Shown here: piece by piece, positions 9,226-18,760 of the stretch
Position numbering within the stretch: the stretch's first letter is position 1
Layout of the letters: the number at the start of each line of letters is the position of its first letter
DNA from: Caldifarciminota bacterium
Lineage (GTDB): Bacteria; Hydrothermota; Hydrothermia; LBFQ01; DSFT01
Length of the DNA stretch: 35,330 bases
Direction of reading: 5' to 3'
Assembly: GCA_026986535.1 (NCBI GenBank)
Contig: JALSOK010000094.1
Span: 1-35,330, forward strand
Position numbers and translations under genes: made by a program
The notes under the pieces: generated by a model
The model's database searches: none
Seen by the model: only the letters and a program-made list of their open reading frames with translations
Told to the model about the DNA's origin: nothing

Positions 9226-9264
9226 TTTATCGGGTGCCGGCGGGCCCTGACTTCCCGATAAACT
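9226..9264 (+). promoter_or_regulatory. 9-bp perfect inverted repeat overlapping a -10-like hexamer
   Basis: TTTATCGGG (9226-9234) ... CCCGATAAA (9254-9262); TAAACT at 9259-9264, 9 nt before ATG 9274. Confidence 0.5.
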
Positions 9265-9273
9265 TTCTCTGCC

Positions 9274-9636
9274 ATGTACGATTTCGATGAGAGGGAAGCA
9301 TTCGATAGGGCCCGGAGGATGGGCGAAAATGTGGGTCCGGAAGAACTGGGAGGTATAGTGGATAGAGTAGTGGAGAAGCTGTCTTCCAGCCTGCCGGAAT
9401 CCCTGCGCAGCGCCCTTATTCATCTGGTAAAGGTTGCCAGGGCGATCGCCAGCGGGTGCTATAAGCCCGGAGCAGGGACCATAGCGGCAGTTGCCGGAGC
9501 ACTTCTGTATTTCCTCATGGTGGTGGACCTGGTTCCCGACTTCATCCCTATAGCAGGGTGGTTGGATGATGCAGCGGTTGCCACGACCGCCCTCTCCCTC
9601 CTGAGTCTGGATGTGGATGAGCTTGACTGCGATTGA
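9274..9636 (+). CDS. YkvA-like DUF1232 family membrane protein
   Basis: Central motif VAGALLYFLMVVDLVPDFIPIAGWLDDAAV typical of DUF1232. Confidence 0.85.
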   Translation: MYDFDEREAFDRARRMGENVGPEELGGIVDRVVEKLSSSLPESLRSALIHLVKVARAIASGCYKPGAGTIAAVAGALLYFLMVVDLVPDFIPIAGWLDDAAVATTALSLLSLDVDELDCD

Positions 9637-9640
9637 AGAT

Positions 9641-9658
9641 AGGGGGAGTCCTCCCCCT
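9641..9658 (+). terminator. Hairpin shared by convergent genes
   Basis: AGGGGGA-GTCC-TCCCCCT, 4 nt after stop TGA 9634-9636 and 7 nt from the minus-strand stop at 9666; no T-tract. Confidence 0.55.
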
Positions 9659-9665
9659 GATTCCC

Positions 9666-10166
9666 TCACTTCATCTGTATGTTGCTGAAGCGGAAGATGT
9701 ATTCGACTCCGAAGCTGTCCGTGGCCCTTATTTCCAGGACCCTGTAGTCCTTCGCATCCAGCACGAACCGGGCCCCTTCGAAGACATCCGAATCTCCCTT
9801 CACATCGATGTAAATTTTCCCATTTTCCTCTTTTATGGTCTTTTCGAACTGGTCGCTCTTCTCCGTCAGAAAGGCGTATGGGTTGAATACCTGGTCCCCT
9901 TCCAGCTCCTTTACCATGGTATCGGCCCCCATGATGTAAATCATCCTGTTCTCCTCCACTATCATCTTCTGCTCCTGAGGATAGGTGATGTGAAATACGG
10001 CCCTGTTGGGGGCGAAGTATTCGAGGGTGCCCCTGAACTTCTGCTCTTCATCCATTCGCGGATTCCTTACGATTTCCACGAAGTCGGCTTTCAGATATTT
10101 TATGTTCAGGTATTTCTGCCGGATGGCCTCCTCCAGACCGGTGGCCAAAAGCACAAATGCAATCAT
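9666..10166 (-). CDS. lolA: LolA-like outer-membrane lipoprotein carrier
   Basis: LolA-like sequence (FRGTLEYFAPNRAVFHITYPQEQKMIVEENRMIYIM); start moved from TTG 10172 to ATG 10166 because TAAACT lies exactly 6 nt upstream; in-frame TAA just upstream. Confidence 0.75.
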   Translation of the reverse strand: MIAFVLLATGLEEAIRQKYLNIKYLKADFVEIVRNPRMDEEQKFRGTLEYFAPNRAVFHITYPQEQKMIVEENRMIYIMGADTMVKELEGDQVFNPYAFLTEKSDQFEKTIKEENGKIYIDVKGDSDVFEGARFVLDAKDYRVLEIRATDSFGVEYIFRFSNIQMK

Positions 10167-10172
10167 GGACAA

Positions 10173-10198
10173 AGTTTACAGGTTTTTCACTGTAAAAT
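10173..10198. promoter_or_regulatory. Divergent leaderless promoter pair (lolA / CPBP protease)
   Basis: Minus TAAACT (10173-10178) and plus TAAAAT (10193-10198), each 6 nt from its ATG; TTTACAG-N8-CTGTAAA perfect inverted repeat at 10175-10196. Confidence 0.55.
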
Positions 10199-10204
10199 TG
10201 ACCC

Positions 10205-11062
10205 ATGGGATGGAGGAGGGTGGCCCTTTATCTGCTGATTTCCTACGGATTCAGCTGGACTGTTGCTTCCTTTCTTTACTTTTCTCATGAGAGGGCCCTT
10301 ATGACCATAATCGCCCCCATTTACATGTTCGGTCCTCTGGTGGCGACCGCTGTCCTCATGTGGAGATATGGAGACTTCTCCTGGAGGGATATAGGCGTAA
10401 GCCTGAGGTTCAACCGGTGGTGGGTGGTGGGCTGGTTATTCCCTGCTGTCTTCGTTATCCTGACCACCCTTGTGAGCCTTGTGATTCCCGGTGTGGATTT
10501 CTCCCCTGATATGATGGGATTTCTGGAAAGGCTTTCCAGGTACGCTTCCCCCGAGGAGCTGGAATCCGCCCGCTTCCAGCTCAGGCTCATGGGCGGGAGT
10601 ATGGCAGTCGCCCTTTTCATCATCGCCATGCTGGTGGGTGCCACCTTCAATGCCCTGTTTGCGTTCGGGGAAGAGGCGGGGTGGAGGGGCTTTCTTTATA
10701 TGGAAATGAGACAATGGGGGTTCTGGAAGATGTCGGGGATGGTTGGTATCCTGTGGGGGCTGTGGCATGCCCCTCTGATTCTCAGGGGGCTGAATTATCC
10801 GGAACATCCCCTTCCGGGCATCGTGATGATGACCCTGTTCACCACCCTCCTGAGTCCCATTTTGTTCTTCCTGAGGGAGAAATCCGGCACTGTTCTGGTT
10901 CCGGCCATCTCCCATGGCACCCTCAATGCTCTGGGGGCCTTTGCCCTCGTGTACATAAGGGGTGGAAATGACCTGACGACAGGTGTAACGGGACTGCCCG
11001 GCCTTCTGGTGCTTCTGTTAATTAATGTGGCTCTATGGATTTACCGGGGCCGTTCGGATTGA
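10205..11062 (+). CDS. CPBP family intramembrane metalloprotease
   Basis: Motifs EEAGWRGFLY, LWHAPL, SHGTLNALGA and multiple TM segments. Confidence 0.88.
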   Translation: MGWRRVALYLLISYGFSWTVASFLYFSHERALMTIIAPIYMFGPLVATAVLMWRYGDFSWRDIGVSLRFNRWWVVGWLFPAVFVILTTLVSLVIPGVDFSPDMMGFLERLSRYASPEELESARFQLRLMGGSMAVALFIIAMLVGATFNALFAFGEEAGWRGFLYMEMRQWGFWKMSGMVGILWGLWHAPLILRGLNYPEHPLPGIVMMTLFTTLLSPILFFLREKSGTVLVPAISHGTLNALGAFALVYIRGGNDLTTGVTGLPGLLVLLLINVALWIYRGRSD

Positions 11063-11063
11063 G

Positions 11064-11082
11064 GGAGGGGAAATTCCCCTCC
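11064..11082 (+). terminator. Hairpin shared by convergent genes
   Basis: GGAGGGG-AAATT-CCCCTCC, 1 nt after stop TGA 11060-11062; no T-tract. Confidence 0.55.
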
Positions 11083-11087
11083 ATGTA

Positions 11088-12500
11088 TTATTTCACCTTC
11101 TCGCTGACCCGTCCGGGGGTGGTCATCAGTATGGGGTCGAGGAGCCTTTCCGCTTCCTCGGGGCTCAGGTAACCCAGTTCCACGACCACTTCTTTTACGG
11201 TTCTGCCCTCCGAGAGGGCCTTTTTCACCACTTCTGCGGCTTTGTCGTATCCGATTATGGGGTTGAGGGCTGTTGCCAGAATGGGATTGCGCCCGACGAG
11301 GTTCTCTATCCTCTCCCTGTTCACTTCGAATCCCTCTATTGCCCTGTCTGCCAGAACCCTGGAGGCGTTGGCTAGTATCTTGATGGACTGGAGAATGTTG
11401 TGGGCTATGAGGGGCAACATCACATTCAGCTGAAAGTCTCCCAGTGCTCCTCCCCATGTGATGGCAGCATCGTTTCCGAACACCTGGGCGGCCACCATCC
11501 TGACTGCTTCGGGGATGACGGGATTCACTTTTCCTGGCATTATGGAGGAACCGGGCTGGAGGGCGGGGAGTTTCACTTCTGAGAGGCCAGCAATGGGTCC
11601 GCTGTTCATCCATCTGAGGTCGTTGGCAATCTTCATGAGGCTTGCCGCTACAGTTTTGAGGGCTCCGGAGAGCTCCACTATGGCATCCTGCGCGCTCTGG
11701 GCCTCGAAGTGGTTCTTCGCTTCCGTGAATGGGTGCCCCGTGAGCCTGGACAACTCTTCAGCCATACGCTTTCCAAATTCCGGATGGGTGTTTATTCCCG
11801 TTCCAACAGCAGTTCCGCCTATGGCCAGTTCTGCAACGCGAGGCAGAGCATCTTTAATCCTCTCTATCCCCAGTTCTATCTGGCGGGCCCATCCGGACAT
11901 CTCCTGATATAGGGTCAGGGGCATGGCGTCCATGAGGTGGGTCCGGCCGGTTTTGACCAGATCCCTGTATTGCTCTGCCTTCTTCAGTATGGTGTTCCTC
12001 AGATGTTCCAGCGCAGGAAGCAGTTTTTCCACAGTTTCGGAATAGGCCGATACATGTATTGCTGTGGGAATCACATCGTTGGACGACTGACCCATATTCA
12101 CATGGTCGTTGGGATGCACCGGGTTCTTGGTGTGCCTGTCCCCCGTGAGGATTTCGTTGGCTCTGGTGGCGATTACTTCGTTGGCGTTCATATTGGTGGA
12201 GGTTCCGGAGCCCGTCTGGAATATGTCCACGGGGAACTGGTCGTCGAATTTGCCATCGGCCACTTCTCTGGCCGCCTGCATTATCGCCTTTGCCTTTTCT
12301 TCATCCAGATAGCCCAGTTCCCTGTTCACCTTTGCCGCCGCGTACTTTATGAGTCCGAGGGCCTTTATGAAGGGTCTGGGAAATCGGATGCCGCTTATGG
12401 GAAAGTTCTCTATGGCTCTCTGAGTCTGGGCCCCCCAGTATGCATCTCTGGGGACCTTAACCTCTCCCAGCGAATCTTTTTCTATTCTGTATTCACCCAT
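11088..12500 (-). CDS. fumC: Class II fumarate hydratase
   Basis: [15 protein letters not shown] signature, [34 protein letters not shown]. Confidence 0.95.
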   Translation of the reverse strand: MGEYRIEKDSLGEVKVPRDAYWGAQTQRAIENFPISGIRFPRPFIKALGLIKYAAAKVNRELGYLDEEKAKAIMQAAREVADGKFDDQFPVDIFQTGSGTSTNMNANEVIATRANEILTGDRHTKNPVHPNDHVNMGQSSNDVIPTAIHVSAYSETVEKLLPALEHLRNTILKKAEQYRDLVKTGRTHLMDAMPLTLYQEMSGWARQIELGIERIKDALPRVAELAIGGTAVGTGINTHPEFGKRMAEELSRLTGHPFTEAKNHFEAQSAQDAIVELSGALKTVAASLMKIANDLRWMNSGPIAGLSEVKLPALQPGSSIMPGKVNPVIPEAVRMVAAQVFGNDAAITWGGALGDFQLNVMLPLIAHNILQSIKILANASRVLADRAIEGFEVNRERIENLVGRNPILATALNPIIGYDKAAEVVKKALSEGRTVKEVVVELGYLSPEEAERLLDPILMTTPGRVSEKVK

Positions 12501-12576
12501 AGCAAAATATTAATGCCGGGAGGCGGGGAAATTCAAGTGAGTTCTGGCCTTTAAAATTAGTAAAAGGATACAGGAA

Positions 12577-15321
12577 ATGCTCCTTCCGATACTCTTTGCC
12601 TCTTCGGGACCGGTTTATGTGGACGACCGCGTTCTTGAATGTGTGGAGCAGGGGGACAGTGTCTGCATTCTGTCGTACGATTATGTTTTGAAGGCCCCGA
12701 AACTACTGGAGAGGGGTCTCGTGGATTCGGCCCGAACCCTCCTGTGGAAGGGCTATGCTCTGGTGAGGAATAGGGGAGATTTACCCCTGTGGAGGGCCTA
12801 CACTCTGGCCCTCTATATGGCCTTTCTGGGCAATGAGCTCATGTGGTTCGATGCCGGTGCGATGGACAGGGCGGACAGGAGGGCATACATGGACACCCTC
12901 CTGGCCACAGCCCGCGGCAGTCCCCTTTCCCTGTATGCGCGAGTCATTTACAATAGCATTGCGGTTCAGCTGGATGCCGTGCCCGGAGATAAATACAAGA
13001 CACTTTTAGGGCGTGGTGTTCAGAATGTTCTATTTCACGAGGAAATGCCAGTTGCCTTTGTAGGGATGAACACTCTGATGGATACCACCCCTCTCACCTA
13101 TGTATTAATTTTTGGATGGGTGGAGTTGGATTCCGTTTATCTGAACCGCGTAAGGCCCTATCTGAACCATTCGGACCCCACGATAAGGGCCCTGGCCATG
13201 AAGAAGGTTGCCCAGTACTATTCAGAGCACAATATGCCCATTCTCGGATTCCGCTACATATCGATGCTGGACTCCACTGCTTCCACCCTGAGGAGCCCCT
13301 TCGTTCGGGTTGGGCTGTACCTTACGCTGAGCTATTACTTTAACTATGTAAATCCCCGGAGGGCGGGCTCCTATTATGCCCGGAGGCTTTATGAAATACT
13401 GGATTCCCTCCACAGATACGCCGGGGTATCGGGTTTGCTGTGGCTCTATGGACTGAACGAGTATGGTATTTCTGCTCCGGATGATTCTGTGGGGCTGAGG
13501 GTTCTCAGGAGGGCTCTGGCGGCCCACATGGAGCACTACGGCCTCTATAGTGATCACACGGCCAATGTTATGGCCAATCTGTCGAGAAGATTCTTACATC
13601 TGGGTGTGCTGGACAGCACCGCCTATTACATAAAGAGGGTTATAGATGTAAGACGGAAACTGCGGGGGGATGACCTGTATGTATTTGGCGAGCGCATGGG
13701 CCTGGCCTGGCTGTACCTGTACGCGGGGGACAGCGCGAGGGCCCGTTCTGTGGCAAGGGAGGCTTTGGATAGGCTTAATCTCGATTCAGACTATTTACCT
13801 GTTCCAGTTTATATATACTTTACGAGAATTTCTTACGCGTACGAGATTCTGGGTAAAATGGACTCTGCGTTGCTCTGGATGAGGGCCCTGGTGGATTCTG
13901 CTCCCGATAATATCTCCTTCAGGATAACTCTCGCACGCCTTCAGGTTCTGACCGGGGATACGGCAGGCGCCGCCGCCAGTCTGGATAGCGCATTTCTATA
14001 TGTCCGCTCCGGAAGGATTTCGAGCGTTATGGGGGCCACGCGGGGCCTTTACGGTAAACTCCTCCGGGTGTGGACGGAAAACATCCCTTACTTTCTCGGA
14101 GCGGGTCTGGATGGCAGGGTAGCCCTATACAGCGAACTTTTGAAGGGCCGCTCCCTTCTGGAAGAAATGGATCTATCTAAGGACAGGGTGGTGGATTCCC
14201 TCATCAGACTGCTCAATTTCTATGCGGATATGAATATGCCCCTGGACAGTCTCATCGCTCTGGAGAGGAGAGTTCACGAATATGTGGAGAGAAAGAAGCT
14301 TTCCTTCATATCGGAAAATGCACCCCATCTGCCGCGGGGGACTGCACTGCTGGGTTATGTGGTGGGCAGAAAATACCTTTTAGAATACCTGGTTTCTCCT
14401 GAAGAGACCGTCGTGGTGCTCAGGAGGGCATCGAGGGATAGTCTCGAGAGTATGGTAAACGGGCTTTTATCGGCGCCGGGTTTCAGTAGAGCTGTATCCG
14501 AAAGATTGTGGAGGATCCTCATAGAGCCCTTCGACACCCTGCTCCGGAAGTACCGGAGGGTGGCCATCTCTCCCCACGGTATTCTGACCCGTATGCCCTT
14601 CTCCATCCTCCACGACGGGAGAAGTTATCTGGTGGAGGCACCGTATTCCATCTACAGGGTATTTTCCCTCTGGAGCTTTGCCCTTCCATGCGGGGTAAGG
14701 GGGCCCGCGCTGGCGCTGGGCCGGAACGATTACGGTTATAATGTGGTCCTTTCCAGAAGGAACATAGGAAATCTCCGTTATGCGGAGGATGAAGCGAGGG
14801 CTGTTGTGGAGAAGGTCGGAGGTGTTGCTCTGGTGGGGGAGGAAGTATCGGAGGAGAAGCTGTATCATATTCCTCTGAGGGAATACCCCATACTCCACTT
14901 TGCCACTCATGCAATAGTGGATTCCTCCAGCATGATCATCCTGGGTCCCCCCGGTGATACAGTTCCGTCGAGGGATAACCTTCTGCGTGTGGGTGAAATC
15001 TATTCCCGGATGAGGGTAGGAAGTCTCATAGTTCTGAGCGGTTGCAGGACCGGAATGGGCAGGTTGATAAACGACTGGGAGGGCATCTTCAACCTGACCC
15101 GCAGCTTCATATACACCGGCGGAAGATGCATAATCACCACCATGTGGGACCTGAGCGACGCCGCCTCCTATCTGCTCATGGAAAAGATGTACGGGTACCT
15201 GTCGGACGGGGACCCTGTGGATATGGCCCTGAAGAGAGCCCGGCTCTACCTCTTGAGGAACACAGGCATGGACTCCCCTCTCTTCTGGGGGGCCTTCGTT
15301 CTGACTGTGTACGGCAGGTAA
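12577..15321 (+). CDS. TPR-containing CHAT-domain (caspase-like) protein
   Basis: C-terminal CHAT catalytic motifs His (ILHFATHAIVD) and Cys (IVLSGCRTGMG), GGRCIITTMWDLSD; helical repeat-rich N-terminal part. Confidence 0.9.
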   Translation: MLLPILFASSGPVYVDDRVLECVEQGDSVCILSYDYVLKAPKLLERGLVDSARTLLWKGYALVRNRGDLPLWRAYTLALYMAFLGNELMWFDAGAMDRADRRAYMDTLLATARGSPLSLYARVIYNSIAVQLDAVPGDKYKTLLGRGVQNVLFHEEMPVAFVGMNTLMDTTPLTYVLIFGWVELDSVYLNRVRPYLNHSDPTIRALAMKKVAQYYSEHNMPILGFRYISMLDSTASTLRSPFVRVGLYLTLSYYFNYVNPRRAGSYYARRLYEILDSLHRYAGVSGLLWLYGLNEYGISAPDDSVGLRVLRRALAAHMEHYGLYSDHTANVMANLSRRFLHLGVLDSTAYYIKRVIDVRRKLRGDDLYVFGERMGLAWLYLYAGDSARARSVAREALDRLNLDSDYLPVPVYIYFTRISYAYEILGKMDSALLWMRALVDSAPDNISFRITLARLQVLTGDTAGAAASLDSAFLYVRSGRISSVMGATRGLYGKLLRVWTENIPYFLGAGLDGRVALYSELLKGRSLLEEMDLSKDRVVDSLIRLLNFYADMNMPLDSLIALERRVHEYVERKKLSFISENAPHLPRGTALLGYVVGRKYLLEYLVSPEETVVVLRRASRDSLESMVNGLLSAPGFSRAVSERLWRILIEPFDTLLRKYRRVAISPHGILTRMPFSILHDGRSYLVEAPYSIYRVFSLWSFALPCGVRGPALALGRNDYGYNVVLSRRNIGNLRYAEDEARAVVEKVGGVALVGEEVSEEKLYHIPLREYPILHFATHAIVDSSSMIILGPPGDTVPSRDNLLRVGEIYSRMRVGSLIVLSGCRTGMGRLINDWEGIFNLTRSFIYTGGRCIITTMWDLSDAASYLLMEKMYGYLSDGDPVDMALKRARLYLLRNTGMDSPLFWGAFVLTVYGR

Positions 15322-15344
15322 TTATCACACCTTAAACTTTTCCC

Positions 15345-16718
15345 GTGCTCCTTTCCAAGACGCGCTTTCGCAGGCTGCACTTCGTCGGGATAGGGGGGTC
15401 GGGGATGTCCGGTATCGCCGAACTCCTCCATAATATGGGATTCGACATATCGGGTTCCGACATAAAGAGGAGCAGGACCACCCGCCGCCTGGAGGAAATG
15501 GGCATAAGCATCTCATACGAGCATCGTCCTGAGAATGTGGAGGGGAAGGATATAGTGGTGTACTCCTCGGCCATTGGCTTCGACAATCCGGAGATTATTC
15601 GGGCTCAGGAGCTGGGAATTCCCATAATTCCCCGTGCGGAAATGCTGGCCGAGATCATGAGGGTGAAGTTCTCCATCGCTGTTTCCGGCTCCCACGGCAA
15701 GACCACCACCACATCCATGACCGGTTATGCTATCAGGTCCCTCGACCCCACCATAGTGGTGGGCGGTATCCTCAAGGGGATAGAAAGCGGTGCCCGGATA
15801 GGCAGGAGCGACTTCCTGGTGGCGGAGGCGGATGAGTCCGACCGCTCCTTCCTGAAACTCTACCCCTCCATTGCGGTTATTACGAACATCGATGCGGAGC
15901 ACCTGGACACATACAGGAATCTGATAGAAATCAAGAAGGCCTTTCTGGATTTTGCCAACAGCGTTCCCTTTTACGGCAGCGTCATCGTCAATGTGGACGA
16001 CAGGAACACCCGGGATATAATCCCCTTCATCGAAAAGAGATACATAACCTACTCCCTGCTGGAGGAGGCCCACCTCAGCGCCCGCAACATCGAATTCTCC
16101 GGCCTTTCTTCTTCCTACGACCTCTATGTGGAGGGAAAGTTCGCGGGGAGGGTCAGGCTGAGCGTCCCTGGAAGCCACAATGTGAGCAATTCCCTCGCGG
16201 CCCTTGCTGTGGCATACGAACTGGGGATCGATATGGAGGAGGCGATGAAGAGCCTGGAGGAGTTCACGGGGGTAAGGCGCAGGTTCGAGATAAAAGGAAG
16301 AACGGGGAAAGCCACGATAGTGGATGATTACGGGCACCATCCCACGGAGATCGAAAAGGTTTTGATGACGGCCCGAACCTATCACAGGGGGAGAATCGTG
16401 GTCGTGTTTCAGCCCCACCGTTATACCAGGACCAAGTTCCTCTGGAAAGAGTTCGCATCCGTCCTGGCATCTGCTGATGAAATCATTCTCCTGCCCATCT
16501 ATCCCGCAGGGGAGAGGCCAATCAGGGGGGTGTCGTCGGAGCTCATATACAATCGCCTCAGGGAGATGGGGGTGAAGTCCGTTCATCTGATGAGGGACAA
16601 GGAGGAAGCAGTGGAATTCCTCAGGAGGTATGCGGATGAGGATGCCCTGATAATCACCCTGGGGGCCGGGGATGTGTACCGGGTGGGGGAAATGCTGATG
16701 GAGGGTGGTGGAAAATGA
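15345..16718 (+). CDS. murC: UDP-N-acetylmuramate--L-alanine ligase
   Basis: HFVGIGGSGMSGIAELL, SGSHGKTTTTSM, DDYGHHPTEI, FQPHRYTRT; GTG start with TAAACT 6 nt upstream. Confidence 0.96.
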   Translation: MLLSKTRFRRLHFVGIGGSGMSGIAELLHNMGFDISGSDIKRSRTTRRLEEMGISISYEHRPENVEGKDIVVYSSAIGFDNPEIIRAQELGIPIIPRAEMLAEIMRVKFSIAVSGSHGKTTTTSMTGYAIRSLDPTIVVGGILKGIESGARIGRSDFLVAEADESDRSFLKLYPSIAVITNIDAEHLDTYRNLIEIKKAFLDFANSVPFYGSVIVNVDDRNTRDIIPFIEKRYITYSLLEEAHLSARNIEFSGLSSSYDLYVEGKFAGRVRLSVPGSHNVSNSLAALAVAYELGIDMEEAMKSLEEFTGVRRRFEIKGRTGKATIVDDYGHHPTEIEKVLMTARTYHRGRIVVVFQPHRYTRTKFLWKEFASVLASADEIILLPIYPAGERPIRGVSSELIYNRLREMGVKSVHLMRDKEEAVEFLRRYADEDALIITLGAGDVYRVGEMLMEGGGK

Positions 16719-17815
16719 TTCTGCCCTTTCCCCGGAAGCTGGACAGGTATCTGGGGGGTCTGTTTTCCCGGCTGGTCGTGATAATTCTCATCGGGGTCGT
16801 AGCCCTCTTCGTAATCGTCAATTTCTTCGAGAACATAGATAAATTCATCTCCCACGGATTTCGTCTGGGGGCCATCGCCCGGTACTACCTGTATCAGGTC
16901 CCCTATATAGCCGTCCTCATGATGCCCGTTTCCCTCCTTCTTGCCACCTTCTTCTCCATCGGGGAGCTTTCCGCCACATTCGAAATCATGGCCGTGAAGG
17001 CCTCCGGTATCAGTATGAGGAGATTCGTGGTCAGCATATTCATCATATCCGCCCTCTTTACCGCCGGCTCCATGTATCTGAATATGTACATCGTGGGGAC
17101 CTGGATGAAGAAAGCAGAGACGGTCATGGCGGTGGAGATAGAGGGCAGGAAGGTGCCCCGGAGCCGCACTTTCGCCAACGACCTTACCTTTATCAGCGGG
17201 AACAGGGTGTATTACTTTCGCAGTATAAGTGCCCTTTCCAGTAGGGCCGATGCAATAGTCATGGTGGAGCTGGAGGGGGAGGGGAGGGTCAGGAAGAGAG
17301 TGGATGCCCTTTACGGGACCTACGATACCCTGAGGGGACAGTGGATTCTCCACAGGGCTTCGGTTAGAAATTTCAGGGCCGATACTGTGGAGTATGCCTA
17401 CTTCGACCGCAGGGTTTTCGAAGAGATAACCCAGAGCCCCTTCGATTTCCTGAGGGATGAGAAGGACCTGTTTCAGATGAATGTTAATGAGTTGCGCCGC
17501 AGGATAGAAACCCTCAGCAGGAGCGGTTTCGAGGTGTATGCGGAGCTGACGGAACTGTACAGCAGGTATTCCTTTCCCTTCATGAACCTCATAATCATAA
17601 TATTCGCTGTCCCCGTTGCGGCTGCCATGAAGAGGAGGGGCAAGGCGTGGGGTTTCGGCATAAGCGTGATGCTGGTATTCATCTACTGGGGTCTGTCGGA
17701 GGCCTTCAAGACCCTGGGGGCTGTTGGAAAGATAGACCCGATGCTGGCGGCATGGATTCCCAACCTCTTCTTCCTGATCATCGGCATCCCCATGTGGTTC
17801 AGAATAGAGTACTGA
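16715..17815 (+). CDS. LptF/LptG family LPS-export permease
   Basis: YjgP/YjgQ architecture: N- and C-terminal TM bundles with a periplasmic domain, LDRYLGGLFSRLV...VLMMPVSLLLATFFSIGELSATFEIMAVKASGIS; 4-nt ATGA overlap with murC. Confidence 0.88.
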   Translation: MILPFPRKLDRYLGGLFSRLVVIILIGVVALFVIVNFFENIDKFISHGFRLGAIARYYLYQVPYIAVLMMPVSLLLATFFSIGELSATFEIMAVKASGISMRRFVVSIFIISALFTAGSMYLNMYIVGTWMKKAETVMAVEIEGRKVPRSRTFANDLTFISGNRVYYFRSISALSSRADAIVMVELEGEGRVRKRVDALYGTYDTLRGQWILHRASVRNFRADTVEYAYFDRRVFEEITQSPFDFLRDEKDLFQMNVNELRRRIETLSRSGFEVYAELTELYSRYSFPFMNLIIIIFAVPVAAAMKRRGKAWGFGISVMLVFIYWGLSEAFKTLGAVGKIDPMLAAWIPNLFFLIIGIPMWFRIEY

Positions 17816-17822
17816 TTTACTC
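17807..17822 (+). terminator. Short hairpin spanning both stop codons of convergent genes
   Basis: GAGTA-CTGATT-TACTC around TGA (17813-17815) and minus-strand TAA (17817-17819). Confidence 0.3.
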
Positions 17823-18719
17823 CCCCCGGTAATCCCTGCACCTGTCGTTGGTGTATGAGATCATCTCCCCCAGGAACCCCATGGCCAGCAGGAGCAGTCC
17901 TCCCAGGAGGAAGAGCATGGTCAGGTAGATGAGGGGCCTGTATCCCAGGTCAAAGGCGAATCTGAGGACCAGGGCGATGGTTCCCACCACCAGCCCCAGG
18001 AACAGGGATACGAATCCCAGAGTTCCGAACAGGAGCAGGGGCTTTTCCATGAAAGTGAGCAGGAACCGGACGGCCAGGAGATCCATAAACCCGATCAATA
18101 TACGCAGTTTGCCCCTGTACTTACTCTCCCCCGCCCTGCGGGGATAAAGCTTTACGGGAATCTCTGTTATGGTGAAGCCGTAGTGGTGGGCTATGGGGAT
18201 GATGTACCTGTGCCACTCCTTCCTGAGGGGAATGACCTCCAGAACTTCCCTCCTCATCCCCTTGAGGGCATTCATGTCCCTCACTTTGACCCCGAAGAAG
18301 AGGCGGGAGAGCAAATTATAGACCGACGATACGAATTTCTTCTCGTACTTTCCCACCTTGTACCCGGCCACCAGATCCCACCCCTCCTCCAGCTTATCCA
18401 CAATACGCTTCACATCCTCGAAGGAAAACTGCATGTCGGCGTCGAATATGATTATGTACCTGCCGGACGAGACCCGGAATCCTTCCCTGATCGCATCTGT
18501 CTTTCCCCTGTTGACCGGCAGGCGAACCACCTTCACATTCTTCAGATTCCTGGAATGCTTCAGGGCTTCCTCGTAGGTCCTGTCCTTCGAGCCGTCGTCC
18601 ACTATTACCAGCTCCCAGTCCCTCAGGTTGTTCTTCTGCGTGAAGCTGACGAATTCCTCTATAAGGGGCTTTATATTGGGCTCTTCGTTGTATGCGGGGG
18701 CTATCACGGATACCTTCAT
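17817..18719 (-). CDS. Family 2 glycosyltransferase (DPM1/polyprenyl-phosphate type) with C-terminal TM helices
   Basis: VSVIAPAYNEEPNIKPLIEEF, VIVDDGSKDRTYE, IIFDADMQFSFEDV, two C-terminal hydrophobic segments. Confidence 0.9.
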   Translation of the reverse strand: MKVSVIAPAYNEEPNIKPLIEEFVSFTQKNNLRDWELVIVDDGSKDRTYEEALKHSRNLKNVKVVRLPVNRGKTDAIREGFRVSSGRYIIIFDADMQFSFEDVKRIVDKLEEGWDLVAGYKVGKYEKKFVSSVYNLLSRLFFGVKVRDMNALKGMRREVLEVIPLRKEWHRYIIPIAHHYGFTITEIPVKLYPRRAGESKYRGKLRILIGFMDLLAVRFLLTFMEKPLLLFGTLGFVSLFLGLVVGTIALVLRFAFDLGYRPLIYLTMLFLLGGLLLLAMGFLGEMISYTNDRCRDYRGE

Positions 18720-18741
18720 GGGCTGGAGAAATTTTAATGGG

Positions 18742-18760
18742 GAGGGGCAGATAGCCCCTC
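18742..18760 (-). terminator. Stop-codon-overlapping hairpin
   Basis: + GAGGGGC-AGATA-GCCCCTC; overlaps minus-strand TGA (18759-18761); no U-tract. Confidence 0.5.

Noticed and set aside
10167-10172. TTG start for LolA in the ORF track
   Set aside because: ATG at 10166 sits exactly 6 nt from TAAACT, matching the leaderless spacing of neighbours; the TTG would lie inside the predicted untranscribed spacer.
12577-15321. CHAT protein as part of a CRISPR/gasdermin-type defence system
   Set aside because: Neighbours are fumC, murC and lptG-like housekeeping genes; no nuclease, gasdermin, CRISPR array or sensor gene is adjacent.
15513-16586. 357-aa minus-strand ORF antisense to murC
   Set aside because: No domain signature; murC frame is unambiguous.
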